Source of the DNA: Pipra filicauda
Taxonomy: Eukaryota; Chordata; Aves; Passeriformes; Pipridae
NCBI RefSeq assembly: GCF_003945595.2
Contig: NW_024103862.1
Span: 992,001 to 1,056,000 of the forward strand
Direction of reading: 5' to 3'
DNA length: 64,000 nt
In this document: positions 13,485-28,500 of the stretch, piece by piece
Layout: each line of letters opens with the position of its first letter
How positions within the stretch are numbered: position 1 is the stretch's first letter
The notes under the pieces: model-generated
Databases searched by the model: none
Seen by the model: only the letters and a program-made list of their open reading frames with translations
What the model was told of the DNA's origin: nothing
Position numbers and translations under genes: made by a program

Positions 13485-13525
13485 AATATATATTTATATT
13501 TATATATATATATATATATATATAT
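13485..13525. repeat. (TA)n microsatellite
   Basis: Interrupted TATATTTATATT followed by about 12 uninterrupted TA units ending at 13525. Likely length-polymorphic. Confidence 0.92.
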
Positions 13526-16500
13526 GAAAACCTGAACATAGGGGAGCTAGTTCTACAGGCTGTTTTGATTTCACTGAAATAAAGACATTAATAAAATAAT
13601 TTCAGGGCTATATCAGAAATTCCCTCCACAGAAAGAAAAGGAAAAAGCCCAATAGTAACACATGGAAACACAATCTTTTATTTTTAGAAGAATGGTAATA
13701 TTTCCCTGCAAGTAACACCTGATTAAGCAAACTTATTGAATAAGGTCCATTATGTCTGCTTGGAAAAGCTATAAGTTGAGACATTTTAAGTTAATCAGAT
13801 TGTAAAAGTGCACTAAATTCTCACCATTAAGCTACCTCACCTTCATTGAATCCTGAATTCTCATTACAACTAATCATATTTCCATGCAAAGTAAAAATAA
13901 TTCAAGTACTTGAAACTAGTGTATATTCTGCTCTCAATACCCACATACATCTCCTACTAGCAGTAATGGCAGTTAGACACAGAATGGGAAAAAATATATA
14001 TATCCCAGGTTGACAGGTCCAATTATTATTTTTGTGATCAGAAAAACCAGTAAAGATGCCAATATATTCCAAACACCAGTTTATCTTTGCACTGGAGATT
14101 TTAGACAGAGCATTTATTTATCTGCGATTGGCAGCAGAGCTTTGCTGGGGATGGGATTTTTCTTATTTAACCTAAGCCACCAAAAGTTAGATCCTATATC
14201 TAAGCTAGCTATCTAGAAATACCTCTTTCTTTTCACCATCTGGAGAGCTGAGACAGTGATTTTAGAAGGTGTTGAGTATCTCTCTTCAAAACATCTTAAA
14301 ATTTTAAATAAAAATTAGATGAAGCACCTGCTAGCCTAGATATCTTTTAAAGAAAATGTAACATTTTTTATGTAGGTGCATCTTCATGTGAAGTAATGGA
14401 AGTAAAGAATAGGGGCAGTCTCCAATTTCCAAGTGAAAAATAAGAATTTATCGGTTTTATTTCTTTTCCCCATTTCTGAAGATTGATACAGGAGAGAAAG
14501 GTATATTACTTGGCAAAGTCAAGAGATGAGATGTGTAGCAGTTATAAGTGTGTTTGCAGCTGTGTAATCTCATTCCCAAGGTTTGTCCTCCTGTGGAGTT
14601 AGTCAAATAATTACTTGAAAATAGGATTTATTATTAGCCTCCTTTTTGGGAACCAATTTTTTTCAGTCACATTAGCTGATATCTAAAGTCAGATACAACA
14701 TTCTCAGATGCCTACAGTTCTTATTTTCTTCATCGTATGTGATTGGTCAGTGAAACTTTTCCTGAAGGAGGGATTCTTGAGGCTAACCCCTAAATTTGTT
14801 GAATTTCAGAGACATGATCTCAGTTTAAGAAAGAATTTACATTTCTACTTCATCTAAGATATTTCTGATATTTTTCTTCTCATTCTCCATTAAAATCTGT
14901 AGCTTGGTCCTTAATTTATGTGCTGAAAGTTTCTCATCATCTGCTTAAGACTTCTCAATGTTTTTATTTGTTTATTTTAAGTGTTGAATTCTTCATTTAT
15001 ATTTTATTTCGTGTAGGATTTATTTGAGCAGTTAATTTCAGCCATCTCTGAAGATTTTATATCCATGTGATGATGCACATTGGTTGCTCTTGTTTATTAT
15101 TTCTATGAAACTTAAACTTGGCAAATGGGGTTTTAGTGGTTTCAGGAAGACTAGCACAATAAAACCCACCTTAGTCTTACAGGGTGCTTTCAGGATGGGA
15201 ACTCAGTGGGGAAGCAGTGAAGACTCCCAGTGATGTGCTGCTGTAGTCCATCCTACTGTAAATAGAGCTGTGCTATGCAGTCTTACAACTTCTCTGGTGG
15301 AGTTGACATATTTATTTTTTTGGCTAAAATGAAACATTTTTACCACTGAAATGGAGCCTTCCTGTCCTGCAGCATGGCTGAAAAGAAAGCCAAGCTGGTT
15401 AAAACCAAAACAACACAATGAAACAAAACAGCATGCAGCTGCCTCCTCAGGAATATCCCTGCAAGGCAGACAAATGGATACATTTATTTTCCCAGATTTA
15501 TTTGCTAATGTAAAGATCCCAGTGCACACACTGCACTTCAAATCGTATTGTTCTGGTGCAATCTTGTAAGGAGTTTAATTTCATTAAAACAAATCAGTAA
15601 TTTGAGATTGCAGTAACTGTGGATGTATTCTTCTTTCCATATATTCCATGGCACAGAGCCAAAGAAACCATTCTTCAGATAAATGCATCATCTTGCTAGA
15701 TGAGTAAACTGGATGTAGTAAGCAAAAAATAACTTGACTTCCTTTTAAGTGTACATCTCCACTGACCAAATAAAACAGGTAGCACTTTCATATTTTCAAA
15801 TGCTTTTGAAGTAGAAGATGAAATAATTGGATGCTATTTAGCAGGAGAAAGCACCAAATTTATCAATTTAAAAAGAGGAAACAAAACATTTTTTCCCTGC
15901 TATTAAAGATCTAACTTGCATGTCCAGCTGGCATCAAGTGATTGTAACCTTAGTGTGAGGTGTTACATTCCTGCCAGAGTCAGAGGCAGCGACTGCATTG
16001 CTCAGCAGAGCACCAGCCAGAGCCCCACCAAGGGCACAGCACCCTTCCCACCTCCCTGTTGCCACCCTGGGCTTCCTGTTGCACCCCTTCTGTCCTTCCT
16101 ATACGTGGTATTCTCTCTTGCAATGACTCCAGCCCAGCTTTGCTGCCTGAATTTGGCAAGGTGCAGTCGCTGTAAGGCATTGTGTGTACAGGCTGGTGAC
16201 TGGGACAACTGCACAAAGCCACTTCATGCTGCAGGCAGGAGGGAAGTGGCTTTCCTGTAAGAGGGAAGGTGGGAGGGATCAGGCTTTCTCTCCCCAAGCA
16301 CTGGAGCTTGCTGAATGTCCATGCCACAGCCTGGGCTTGTGTCCACATGCTCTGGGCTTAAGCACAGACTCATTATAATATAGCTATAGCCAATGAAACC
16401 CAAGTCCCTTCAGAAAACATGTTAGAGAGGCTTAGAAATCTGCATATAAAACCACATCAGATTTTTAGTCATACCTTTTTAATGTACCATCCTTAAGCAA

Positions 16501-19500
16501 TGGTATGCTGATGGGCAAGATGGTTTTGTCACTGCCATGTGAGCGGGAAGGGCAGTTGAGACCACCAGTGATCCCATATTTTTCACACTGGGATGGCAGA
16601 GCACTTTGGCCAATGTCTCTAATTAGGATCTGGTGCATTAGCTGGACAGTCTGTATGAGTAAATAAATCCTACCCTGGGATACTTTTAACTCTGCGTTCT
16701 TTGCTCTGCGTAGGTGAGACACTGCCTATGCCACATCATTTTTTTCACGTTGCTGTGTGGCCTGTGATACTGCAGTCTCTGAGATGTTGCGTAGTACAAC
16801 CTAAACCTTTGCCTTCTGTCCTCAATGTAAAGCTAACTGCATTACACTGAGGATTTAAACATGTAGAGAGACACAGATTTCTCTGACATGGGAACAAACA
16901 ATTTAATCATAAAATATATACTTCAGAAAAAATTGAGCTTCTTTTAAGGTTTCTTTTAAAAAATTAGACTATTCATGTTGTGTATTTGTGAAACTGTACA
17001 GGGATCTAATAACTTCTGTCAATATGGATAAACCTTTCAACTTACACCAGGAGTGTCAGATCTCAGTCCTTATTCAAGTGTGTTTTGACAAATCCACCAC
17101 ACAATTTTTGTGCTTCATTGCAAAGCCTTGCAGAATGTCTTACTTTGCCTAGATTAATAACTTGTAAACAATGTTTAAATAGATAGGCAAAAAAGCAAGC
17201 TGGTGACTGAAAAACAGGCTCCAGCAGAAGGGTGAGGGAGAGCAGAAGTTTAGCCAGCTGTTTCAATAAAATGCAGGAAGAAGGCAGAATGCCACTTGAC
17301 AATTTTTAATTCTTCTGGAAGAAACAGTTGGAGATCATATGCTCTCTAGCAGTTAGAATACCAAAATAAGTACTCCTTTTGCCAGCAGCAGTAGGAAAAC
17401 ACGTTTTTGTCCCTTCTGTACATTGTGCCATGTTTCCTAAAATCACATACTGATATCACAGTCGTGTTCAACCTGTGAGATCTGAACACTATATTGAGCT
17501 AAAATTTGATGGTTCAGCTGTCTCATGGACACAGTCTCCTTGTGTCATTTAAAAAGAAAGAAAAAAAAAAAGCAAGGTCATCTAATTTTATACATCTGAA
17601 ATCCTTTGGAAAAAAAACAGTTCTCCAGAAGTGCTTTTATGAATCCCGAGGGTTAATCATGTCTGGCAAGAACGGGTAAGCCAAATGTGGTGTTTCCATC
17701 GGTAAAAGGGAAATAGTCTAGCTTGGGCTCTTGGAAGTTCCCAGGAATTCCCCCAGCAAATGACTGAGCTGAAGAGCCACAGACGACCTCAGTGTGTGCC
17801 ACTAGAGCTGGAAAGCTGTAAACTTCATCACAGCTTCCTTTGTCATATGTTAGTCACATACGATAAATCACACCACAGCAGGGAAGTGATATTTCTCGGT
17901 TGCCCTTAATAATCTCTCACCTGCCACTAGGACCAAAAACCTAGCTCTGGAGAAGTCTTTCCTACTGTTTTTGGAGAGTGAGAAGGCAAGCGAGGATGAA
18001 GACAGAAAAACTCCCTTGATTTTCAGGAACTGCATGGAAAATCCAGATACTGTTTCATCACAGTCTGCTTCGTCTGTGTTATTACAGTAAACAGTGGTTT
18101 GCTATATGAATACTTCCTGAAATTCCCCTACTTTTTCAGACCTACCTCATTCTGTTTCAGTGGGAAGAGTAAATTGCAGCCTACCTAAAGGAAAAACAAG
18201 TAAAACTGTACCCTCTCTGATCATGGAAACTCAGAAATAAGGACATTAATGAAATAGTTCTTTGACATATCTTTTTGTTTGTTCAGACGTTGACTTCATC
18301 CTCTGACTCATGCCTTGACTGCTGCTAGCCCATTTAGCAGAGACCCAGTGTAAGCATACAGGATGCTGCTTAGGTGGGCAAGCTGATTCAGCCTAGAAGG
18401 CCATATGGGAGTATGGCAAGTCTTCCAGCATAAAGAGAACATGCCTAGTCTAAAAACTGGTCTCAGAAAATGTAGACATTTTCAAAGCCATTACACAGCA
18501 GAAAATCAACAGGGTGGAGGGGGAGTTCTGGAAAGTTTACTAAGATGTCTGTTATGAGCATTGTTTCCCACCACCCCTGCTGAAGGTTGGCAATGAGAAA
18601 TATTTTCTTTCAAAAGATGCTTGCCATCAGATAATGTTTTCTTTAGGCTTCCAATCATTTGCTTCCTTTTTGGCATTCCTCTTGAGATGTTAGTTCAGGG
18701 TTAACAACAAAGAACAACATCTAACTTAAAACATCTGTGGAAATGGACGCAATCTGCAAACACTGCATGATACAGAGGGCTGATTTGTACCACAAAACTT
18801 AAATAAAAGTCATGGGAAGCCACTTCTTTTAGTGCTTTGAGCCACATTATGAATTGTCCTGGTTCACTATCTAACAGATTGCTAAATGATGCTACTAGTA
18901 TTAAGAAGAGTCCTTCAGCAAAGGGGATCAAAAGTGAGCATTTATTGTTTTGAAATCCATACTCTGTTGTTTTTTGTTGTAAGTATTCCATAGTAAAGAA
19001 TTAAGGAAACAGATCTCCTTTAATACAGTAACTCCCCTAACTCTCACATCACTCCCCCCCTGCCCCCACCTTTTCCTAGTTTACTTGCTATAATCCTAGG
19101 CCAACTACCTCAAATGGCCACATTATTTCCTTGAATAAGTCTCTCTTTTTTTAAGCAGCTTTTGACAGAATGAAAAAAAAAGCAATATTGAGGAATGTCA
19201 CTATAACAATGTAAATTGTATGCCTGCATTTTTTATTAATAAGGTTGGGCTCTCTGAGGGACTAAGTTACATTGTTTTATGGGATTAAATTATTAGACCT
19301 GGAACTGAGAAGGGCCTTGTCCTATTGTTGAAGAGGCTGCTGGGGAGCATGGAACTGCAGGGAGCATTGGCAAGTCATGGTGAGATCTTATTTCTCCATA
19401 GAGAACTAATATCCCAGCTGCTCCAAATGCACCTGAATGGGTACTAGAGAGATGAGGAAGCTAACTTGTGGCAGATGGGACCAGACCAAATGGTCAGTGA

Positions 19501-21830
19501 AATGAACACATTCAACTAATGCACTAACCATCTCTAAACTGTTATCCATCAATAATTTAGGGCCTTATGTCATAGTTTGTTAAAAATTATCTTTGATTAG
19601 TTATGTTATTAATACAATATGCACATTACAATAGTGTCACATTTTCTATCCATCAAAGTCAGAGTAAGTCAATATGAGTGCATCAATAATTTATATTGGA
19701 TGTACTAGTCAATTTTCTGCATGCAATAACATTGCCTGCTGGCAATTACTGAATTCAACTGGTGCTTTTACCTCTATATTTTAAATTAGGTCATATTCAT
19801 TTTCCAAAATACATGCAATACTGGATTATTTGGGTTTTGCTGTTGATTTTTAACAATGGAAGTGTTTTTTTGTGTAAGGCTCAAAGCAAAATGAAGGAGA
19901 ATGTGATATTTCAAAAATAAAAGCAGACTATTAATGACTTACTGCATGTTGTTCCCATAAGATCTAGCAATGAGCAAATCCTTCTGGTCCAAGTTTAAGT
20001 AGAAATCAATATCCTTAATTTAAATTCATTTACAGTATCACAGAACTGAATCTGAAGCACTGGTTTGCAACTCTTATGCATTTAGTTTCACATAAAATAG
20101 CAGCCTACTGAAAACCTTATTTGCATGACAGCTTCACAGTAAAAAAATTAGTTAGAACTTCTTTAGGGTTTTTAAATATCCTTTTTTGTTTTGGGGGTTT
20201 TTTTTGGATGCCATCAGACTTGCATCAATAAGGGAGTATCTTCCAGAGCTCTGTGCAAATCTACCTTTATGGAATCAGCCCCCTCAGCTGGAAAGGTCTA
20301 GTCACCCTGTAGCTTGCACCCATGTGCAGAGCAAAGATGTTTATTCTGCTCCAGCTAGAACTGAGTGTACTACTGCCTGTGTCAATGATAAGATCATCCA
20401 AGACTTGTTTAAAACAAAAATTCTTTACCTGTGATTCAACAACCTGTAGAAACTCATTCCTGAAGACAAGTTTTGTACATTGATAACATCGGGCATTTTG
20501 CCTTCATGACAGTTTTTCCTCAGTTTTGGATGTTTTTGTAAGGCTTCTCCTTTTTTCCACTCACTCTGACTTTTGGAAACTAGGAACATTTTTTATGAGT
20601 TATGATGGGAAGATACTTGTGTGGTTCCATATATTATATACTAATTGTGCACTTCAGTAAAATAAAAATCTGCCAGAACCAAATTCTTTCCTTTGCTTTT
20701 CTTTTTACAGAAAAAGGCAAGGGACAGATTTTAGAGGCAAAAGGCACAAAGCCCATAAGAACATGAAATAGGCTGAAAAAGAAGGAAACAGCACTATTCT
20801 CTCAAATGAGAGAAGTTAAATTTATTGAAGAACTCTGGAGGGTTAGGTATTGAAACTACTTCCTTGTCATTTCTGTCTCAATATACCTCTATAGCAGGTA
20901 GCTCAGCAGCCCACTCCTTACCTATATGGATATCATAGGCACAGTTGAGGAAATAATATTTTTTATTGAATAAAGAAGATTTTTCAAGTGTAACAGAAAT
21001 GCTTTGGCAGTCTCAGACTATACCCCAGTGTTAAGGGATCTACATGTCACACCAGTGGTTCTGAGCTGCCTCAGGATCCACCATTGTTACAGCTGCCTTC
21101 TGCTGCTGGAGGAGTAGACATGCTTGAAGTGGGGTTAAGGTGCTTGGCCCCCATGGCTTTCCACCTGCTCCCTCAACAGTTTGTTTTCATACCACCAGCC
21201 CTATGCTTGGTGTTCTTGTTGTGCTCTTTTCACTCCAAATGGTCTTCATACTCACAGCCACAAAACATGACAGAGTTCAGATACCAGCTGACACTTTTAT
21301 ACCATGGAGCTTAGGTAACTCAACTTAAGGAGCTTGTTCTTGCTCTCTCTTTTACTGCTGGGATATGCAGCTTCCCAGAAGTCATCTCCTTTGTCTTTCT
21401 TGTGTCAGGTGTGACCTGAATTTCATACAAGCCTCAGTAACCTGGTTTACGTGTTAGAATTCCCCAACTTAGAAGGATTGCATCAATAGCATATGCTATC
21501 ACCATCATGTCCATCAAGAGCAACATGTATTTCCCTATAAAGGTAGACAAGTGTGCAGCAGAGATGTGCAACACAGCACCTCTCTGAGCGATGGAGCCCC
21601 TAAGTCCCATGCTGATTGCTCTGACTACTTCATTTTGCTTAAACCCAAATCATCCTGTAAGCAAGTTGGAGGCCTTGTGGCATGAACACCAACAGAGGAA
21701 AATGAACTGTTACTCTCTATATCAGACTAGTAGCATACACAGTTTCCATTTTTTGCAGACAAACATACTGCTTAAAAATATTTAAGAAGTTTTTAAAGCA
21801 TTATCACAGTGAATTTTCATTTTGGTGTAT
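13526..21830. other. unique sequence, including a GC-richer patch at 15930-16380
   Basis: No gene is supported. The patch 15930-16380 is clearly richer in G and C than its surroundings and carries overlapping open frames on both strands (15916-16260 plus, 15980-16348 minus). Their products show no domain, and openness on both strands is expected of GC-rich DNA. A C-rich run sits near 19052-19070. The 21084-21328 frames are likewise unrecognised. Confidence 0.45.
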
Positions 21831-22572
21831 TACAGAATTGGAAAAGACCTCTGAGATCATTATGTCCAACCCATGACCCAACACTACCCTGTCAACTAGA
21901 CCACAGCACTAAGTGCCATATCCAGTCTCTTCTTAAATACCTCCAGGGACAGTGAATCCACCACATCCCTGGGCAACCCATTCCAATGTCTGATCACTCT
22001 CTCTGTAAAGAATTTCTTTCTAATGTCTAACCTAAACCTCCCCTGACACAGCCTAAGACTGTGACCTCTTGTCCCACTGCTGGTTTCCTGGGAGAAGAGA
22101 CTGACGCCCACCTGGCTACAAACCTCCTTTCAGGGAGTTGTAGAGAGTGATGAGGTCTCCCCTGAGCCTCCTCTTCTCCAGGCTGAACAACCCCAGCTCC
22201 CTCAGCCTCTCCTCATGGGACCTGTGTCCCAGTCCCTTCACCAGCCTTGTTGCCCTTGTTGCCCTTCTTTGGACACTTCTTTGTCCTTCCTAAACTGATG
22301 TGCCCAGAACTGGACACAGTACTCAAGGTGCAGCCTAACTACTTCTGAGTATAGGGGCAGAATCACTTCCCTGGTCCTGCTGGTCACACTATTCCTGACA
22401 CAGGTCAGGATGCCATTGACTTCTTGGCCACCTGGGCACGCTGCTGGCTCATGTTCAGCTTCCTGTTGATTAGAACCCCCAGGTCCCTTTCTGCCTGGTG
22501 GCTCTCCAATGACTCTGTCCCCAGCCTGTAGCGCTGCAGAGGGTTGTTATGGCCAAAATGCAGGACCCTGCT
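21831..22572 (-). mobile_element. CR1 LINE, 5'-truncated copy with ORF2 C-terminus and 3' UTR
   Basis: CR1 in minus orientation. The plus strand begins tacagaattggaaaagacctctgagatcattatgtccaaccc, a CR1 3' UTR signature. It then runs through the ORF2 C-terminal coding region and on to phrases such as cttctccaggctgaacaaccccagctccctcag and cagaactggacacagtactcaaggtgcagcc, which are standard internal CR1 sequence. Homology stops near 22572 after caggaccctgct, the 5' truncation point. The extreme 3' tail repeats seen in the copy at 361 are poorly kept. Confidence 0.95.
21896..22111 (-). pseudogene. CR1 ORF2 C-terminal fragment
   Basis: The frame of about 71 codons encodes the very end of the CR1 ORF2 polyprotein, beyond the reverse-transcriptase catalytic core. 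Visible family motifs are [16 protein letters not shown], the HWNGLP segment and [13 protein letters not shown] near the stop, in the normal order. The natural stop lies just before the 3' UTR, so the C-terminus is intact. The endonuclease and RT core are absent because the copy is 5'-truncated. The apparent start is simply an internal Met, not a biological start. It has no expected function. Confidence 0.9.
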
Positions 22573-25500
22573 TATGAAAGCAAAGATGAGAGAAAATTGA
22601 AATCACCTATAGAATAAATGCTGAAGTTTAAGGATTTTTAAAACTCTTAATTATAACAAAGCTATTATCATCAGGAAGTTAAAAGTGAAAAACTGAATCC
22701 AATAAATGGTTCCAGTCTAATTTCTGTGATAAAGAAATTGACATCAACATCCTGTTCTAGTTATTATCATGGAAAAATACTTACATTACAGAGAAATATC
22801 CACTCAGGTGCACATTTTGGCTAAAAAGCAGAGTACTCTTGTTCTGTTCATCTCTATTGATCACCAGACAGCCTGAAACCAATCTTTCCAAAGCACAGTA
22901 TAAGTATTTTGAAGCCAGTGCGATAGTCACCTTGTTCACAAACTCAGGATAGTGGCACCTGCTCTGAAACCCACTCTGAAACTTGCAGCACAGGGAAGGA
23001 GAAAAGACCTATGAAGAAAGTAAATTATCTAGAGAAGAAGTGTGTACCTCTGCAATGCCCCTATGAAAGCAGATCGGTTCATTGTTTGAAGTAGATGCCA
23101 GTAGTACTAATAATCTCAGAATTAACTTATTAATTTATGATTACTGAATCAAGAATTCTCCTAGCAAAAAGAAATTAAGTCTTCAGTTGAAAACAGCCAT
23201 TTCTATTCTCTCTGTTTGCTCATCTGAAGAGCATACAATGAAGCTCTGGATCTTAGTTGACAAGTATCAAATGCTGTCATTTCATCAGGTTTGTATATTT
23301 AATGGACCGTGCAAAGTTGGACAACCACAGAGGTAACTTTTATGAAAATACGTCATTAAAATAACTCCTCTGCCTACAGATAGTATAAAAGATCATAGAG
23401 AGTATTAGAATATTTTAAAATATTTGGTGAACTTAATTCATAAGCATACTATTCCTCTAAACATCTGCCGATATGAATCACACTATTAAGAGGAGCTATC
23501 AACAGAAGGGAATTTTAATAAACACTGTTCTTTGTTCCTTGTATTTTAATGACTGATATAATTAGAATGAAGGTTAAGGGAATATTTGTTTTCCTTCCCC
23601 TCAGGGCTACTTTGAAACAGTTTGACTTGCAAACAGCATTTCAAACTTTTGCAGCTATAATGCTTGAGCATTCCGGTGTTGTACAAGGGAGAAACAAAAG
23701 AAAAAAAAAAAAGAAATGGTTACACAGCAAGAGCATCAACCAAACTCTTTTGATTACAGCAAAGAACTACATGGAAATTAGCAGCCCCACACTCTGTTAG
23801 TACAGTATCCCCTACAGATCCAGTTTTGTAAATCCCCCTTCCACAATACAAGCAATGATAATACATGTTCCAGAAATATCATGATGCTTGGTAGCTTAGG
23901 TTTTTCAAGAATTTCATAAGGTCTAGTTAGAAATGAGCTGTGTGTCAATATTCATATTCACTTACATCGGTAATTAAAAGGTTAGTTCAGCTAACATCTT
24001 AAAGTAGACATCATCTTTCACTAATTCAGACAAACTGACATCAGAAAAAGTACAATTGTTTTTTTCTAAACTTCACTATGAACAGGTCAGAGACTGTTCA
24101 CCTTCCTTCATATCAGCCATCTTTAAGACAGAATCAACTACTAATACAAGCTTGATCCAGGTAAAGTGTGGATTCACAACTGTCTGTCAAATTAGTCAGA
24201 ATACAGATTTCATTCTGTCCATATATTTTATGAGACTCTGTGTCATCTGTGGGAGGCTAGGTGATGCCTGATTTAGCAAGCTGTATGCATAGACAGTACT
24301 TGAGCTGTCATAAAACCTGCTGTATGAAGACATCTCTTCAAAAAACCTTTAAAGAGTTTGATCTGGTTGAATGCGTTCATACTAGGCCAGCACTTATAAA
24401 GTTGTAGAGGACCCAGAATTTGTGTTCAGTCAAGAATTAAATCCTTAGGCACTCCAAAAGCTGTAAAGCACTGTCAATCCATATAGAGTCTGGCACTGGA
24501 TCCAGAATCATACCTAAGTCTAGGGTACCTGACCTGCAGATTCAGAAATCTAGGTTTTTCTCTTTTCTGACTGAAATCTTCACCATGAAGATATGGAGAC
24601 CTTCATGTTTTTCCAAATGTTTCAGAGGCAGAGCCATGCAGAGAGAGCTATCATTTGGCCCTACCAAGTATTTATACTGAAGTATATCTATAAACTGCCT
24701 GTACATATGCGAGTTAGTAACAGTGTCTAAGTTCAAACCTTCCAAGGACCTTGGATGGATCTTGCATGCCAGATAGAGTTACTGTGGACAGAGAAGAGCA
24801 GACAATATTTCTGGAGTGGATGGTGCAAGGAAGGTCTACTGGTAGCAGTTAAACAGTTTGTCAGTAAGATCATCAGGGAGGAAAATATCCCTGGAAACTG
24901 AGAGGTAATTTTGAGAACCAAATCCACTACAAAGCAACTTGAATCAGCTGGCCAAGATGTACATCAAATAAATACTCTTCCAAGGTTTTACAATTACTGT
25001 AAGCCAAGGGACACAGCCAGACAGAAGCACAGAAACACAGCCCATAGCACTGGGAACAAGTCAACTTATTGTAGTCATTATAAAGGAGGTGACAGGCTCC
25101 CACATCCAGCGGGAGAGAAGGCAAGGGTTTGGGAACATGAGTAGATCAAATTCATTACAGAAGCCTGGAGACCTTGTAGTGGGAATGCTGTGTTATAAAT
25201 AGACTAGACAGGACAGCAGCTAATGCCAGAAAGCATGGTCTTCTTCACACACTGGCAATTTGGAGTGATTTGATAATTCAACTGAAGATAGTTTACTTCT
25301 TCACATCCACACTGGAGGATCAAGCCCAGTGCCTTGCACTGGTCGTTGGCTGGCCCATAGGAAAAATTACATGTATAGTGTAAGTATAGATCATTGTAGA
25401 ACATTTTCTTCACCACACCATCTTAATTCACATTGTCAGAGTTGCACTGTCTAGACTTATTTCTATGAAATCATACCCATGAGCTGAAAAGACTTTTCTT

Positions 25501-28500
25501 CCTTTTATAATACTTAGTCTGTAGAAATATGAACCATCACTTGTTGGTTCAGTCCTGGGTTTTGATCATCACAATGGTCAGGCATTACTGCACTTTACCT
25601 GACATTCTAAGGACACAAACAAAAGCAGATACTGATAATCATTTTTGCAAAAGAGAATACAGTCCCAGGATTTTTGTGGCTCATATTACTAGAACATCAC
25701 ATAAGATAAACAGGAAAACATCTCCAATTTCGCAGGCATATCCAACTTTTGTTATCTGATAGATATCTGTAAGGTGAACTTTAACTAAGTATAAAGAAAC
25801 AAACAGGCATAGCGATGATCCATTTTTATTTCTACTGAGGTAGTATTCAATATATCATTGCCAAGTGTGAATTGCTCTTGTTTCTATTTGATACAAAAGA
25901 TGTTTTTTACAAAAAGGCTTGATATGAACACTCCTAATCCTTTATGTGTAATAAACATTTATATTTGAAGTTTGGGGGCAGAAGCAACATTTATTACTGA
26001 GAAATATAAAACAGCATGAACAAGCTGCTTCAGAAACACACTCTGAGAGCTTGCTGACATCAGAACCATCTCTAGTAAGAGTACAAATCTGATGGGGTTT
26101 TCCTGTTTGTTTTTAATAGAAGTACTTAAACTTCCCACCTCACTACCAATTTTTAATCCATTTCTGTTTCATATTTAAGCAATCTATGGCTTTTACGTTT
26201 TTAATCAGGTATAAATAATTAGCATCAAAAACACAATTAGAAGTTGCTCCTTGATGTCAGGACTGAAGTGACTGCAATCTGAACTAAGCAGAATTAACTC
26301 AAAATCAACCATAAGGAAATAGCAACTTCTGTGAACCTTTCATTGCAGGCAAACCTGCTGGAGCACTGGTGTGCTGAGATTAGAGCCTAGGGCTACTTCA
26401 CACCCCAACTCTGGTCACAATTCCTGGATGAAGCTGCTCTGGTGTGCAGCACACATCAGCACTCAGTTGGGGAAAGTGGATCCCGAATAGTATATAAATA
26501 GTGGCAATGCCAGGAGGAGCTCCAAAGAAGCAGCATCCCCGTACTCAGCTGCCAGCTGCACAAGGCTCATGTGCCATGTGCTCGAGCCACAGTGGCAAGA
26601 GGTCTTTCCCTTCCAGCAGATGGTTGTTGCCGGGGTCAAACCCTGTCATGGTGCCTGTGGTGTAAAGTCCCTTCGAATTTACAGTAAATTAACAAAACCA
26701 GACATAAACACAGGAGAATTAAATGACTGAGTTTAACTTCCTGGGTTTAGATTGCACTTGCCCTCTTGGAAACAGATTTCACTGTCTTTCTTTTCTGGGA
26801 ACAAAGGCTGCATTTTGTAGGATCCTTTTGTTTTCAGTCTGCCTGAACCCTTTGCAAAGCAAGCCCTCCAGAAACACAAAGGCTTCTCCAGCTTTACTCC
26901 CATCCGACTGGTGATCACCCTTTCCTTGGTCCTACAAAAAACTGTCTAACATTCTATAGCAGGAACAAACCTGAACATCAGTCACTCCTAACTTTTAGGG
27001 ATTACTTTACATCAGTGAATCCCCACTGAAATATTTATGTTAGTGATAATTTGTCAGTAAATGTTATTAAAAGCATGAGAAGGCTGGAAATACCTTCCAG
27101 CAAGACCGCATTAGTAATATCAACTGATTATTGCTGTACCCAATGCTTGTATGGTCTCTAGAGGTTTACTGATATATAATGCTTCCATTCAGATTTAAAT
27201 TAATATTTCTACACTATGATTTCATGGGACACTTTAAATTGTGTGAATGACAGATGCTGTTACAGTTATAAGAGCTCCAAACATGACTGGGGTAAGTACA
27301 ATTGCCACCCAGCATCTTTAAAAAGAAGTTTCAGCAATTTATCCAATATCTGAATTTGGTTACATACAAATACAATTTTACCCCTGGCCACTGATAATTT
27401 GACCCTACTTAATAAGAATTTTAAACTCCTATAACATATCCGTGATAAGAAAACATCATGTTGCAAGAACATGATGATCTACCCAGTTTATGTTCTGAAG
27501 GGTGTTTGGTAAACACAGCCTCCTACTTTAGATATTTTTTTTCTCCTCCTACAGAGTGGCCTGAAAGGGAAATTCCAAAAGTTACACAAGAAAAGTAATC
27601 ACTGCTTTGCCATAGCGTAACACTGTGACCTCAAAAAAAATGCAATCCTATTTTTAATATTTTGTTGTTTGGATTTTTTTACATGGAAGGTTGTAGATAG
27701 AATATTCCATTCATTTTGATTATTGTTAGGGACAGTCTGCAAGCCAGGATTTCACCTGGTGCAAACCTGTATCACTCTCCTAAGATTGATTCAGCTTCCC
27801 TGGGTTTCAGTGGCTGGAAATCTGGGGTTTTTTCCTCCATTACTCCATCCTGATTCTCCAAAGTGTTCTGCAGGACTTCTCCCTCTGGAGACTTCTGTGG
27901 GTTTGTGACCACTGGTGAGGCTCAGCTGGCTGGGTGTGCAGCTGGTCCTTGAGGCTCTCCCCAGCCCTCCGGGTTCAGCTTGGCCTGGAAGCACTGCTTG
28001 GGTGGTGTCCAGCTCAAAGGTTTTCTTTGCGCTTTGCTGTAAAGCAGCTCAGTTTCTGCTATTATTTATGCTGTAGCATCTTCCCTCATATACCTCAGGC
28101 TACTGGCATGAAGAAGCATCACTTAAAAAGTAATTTAGCAAATAAGTATACTTTCCCTAGGGTGCAAATAAGAGGAAAAGTTGTAGTAAATAGCTAATGT
28201 AAGCAAAAGGTGCCTTGGGGGAACCCTAAGAATCACTTCTTTGAAACCAGCAATAACTTCTGGTGCTATTGGTCCTGAGGCAGCAGCAGTCAACATTGTT
28301 TAAAAAAGCTCCCTTATGGTGTACTCATTAATTAACTGCACTGTTTGTTGATTCTAGATTGATTCAGTTTGTTCTCAGGAGAGCGTTTTTGGAAACTCAG
28401 TAATGCCTTGATGCAGAATTTCATCTTCAGGCCCTAAATTCCCAGGACGCTCCTTTACTGGGACATATAGAAGATGAAGTAAAAAGGAGAATTTGTTAGA

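Noticed and set aside
26491..26500. TATATAAATA as a core promoter
   Set aside because: No downstream open frame, exon or other promoter element. TATA-like strings are common in AT-rich DNA.
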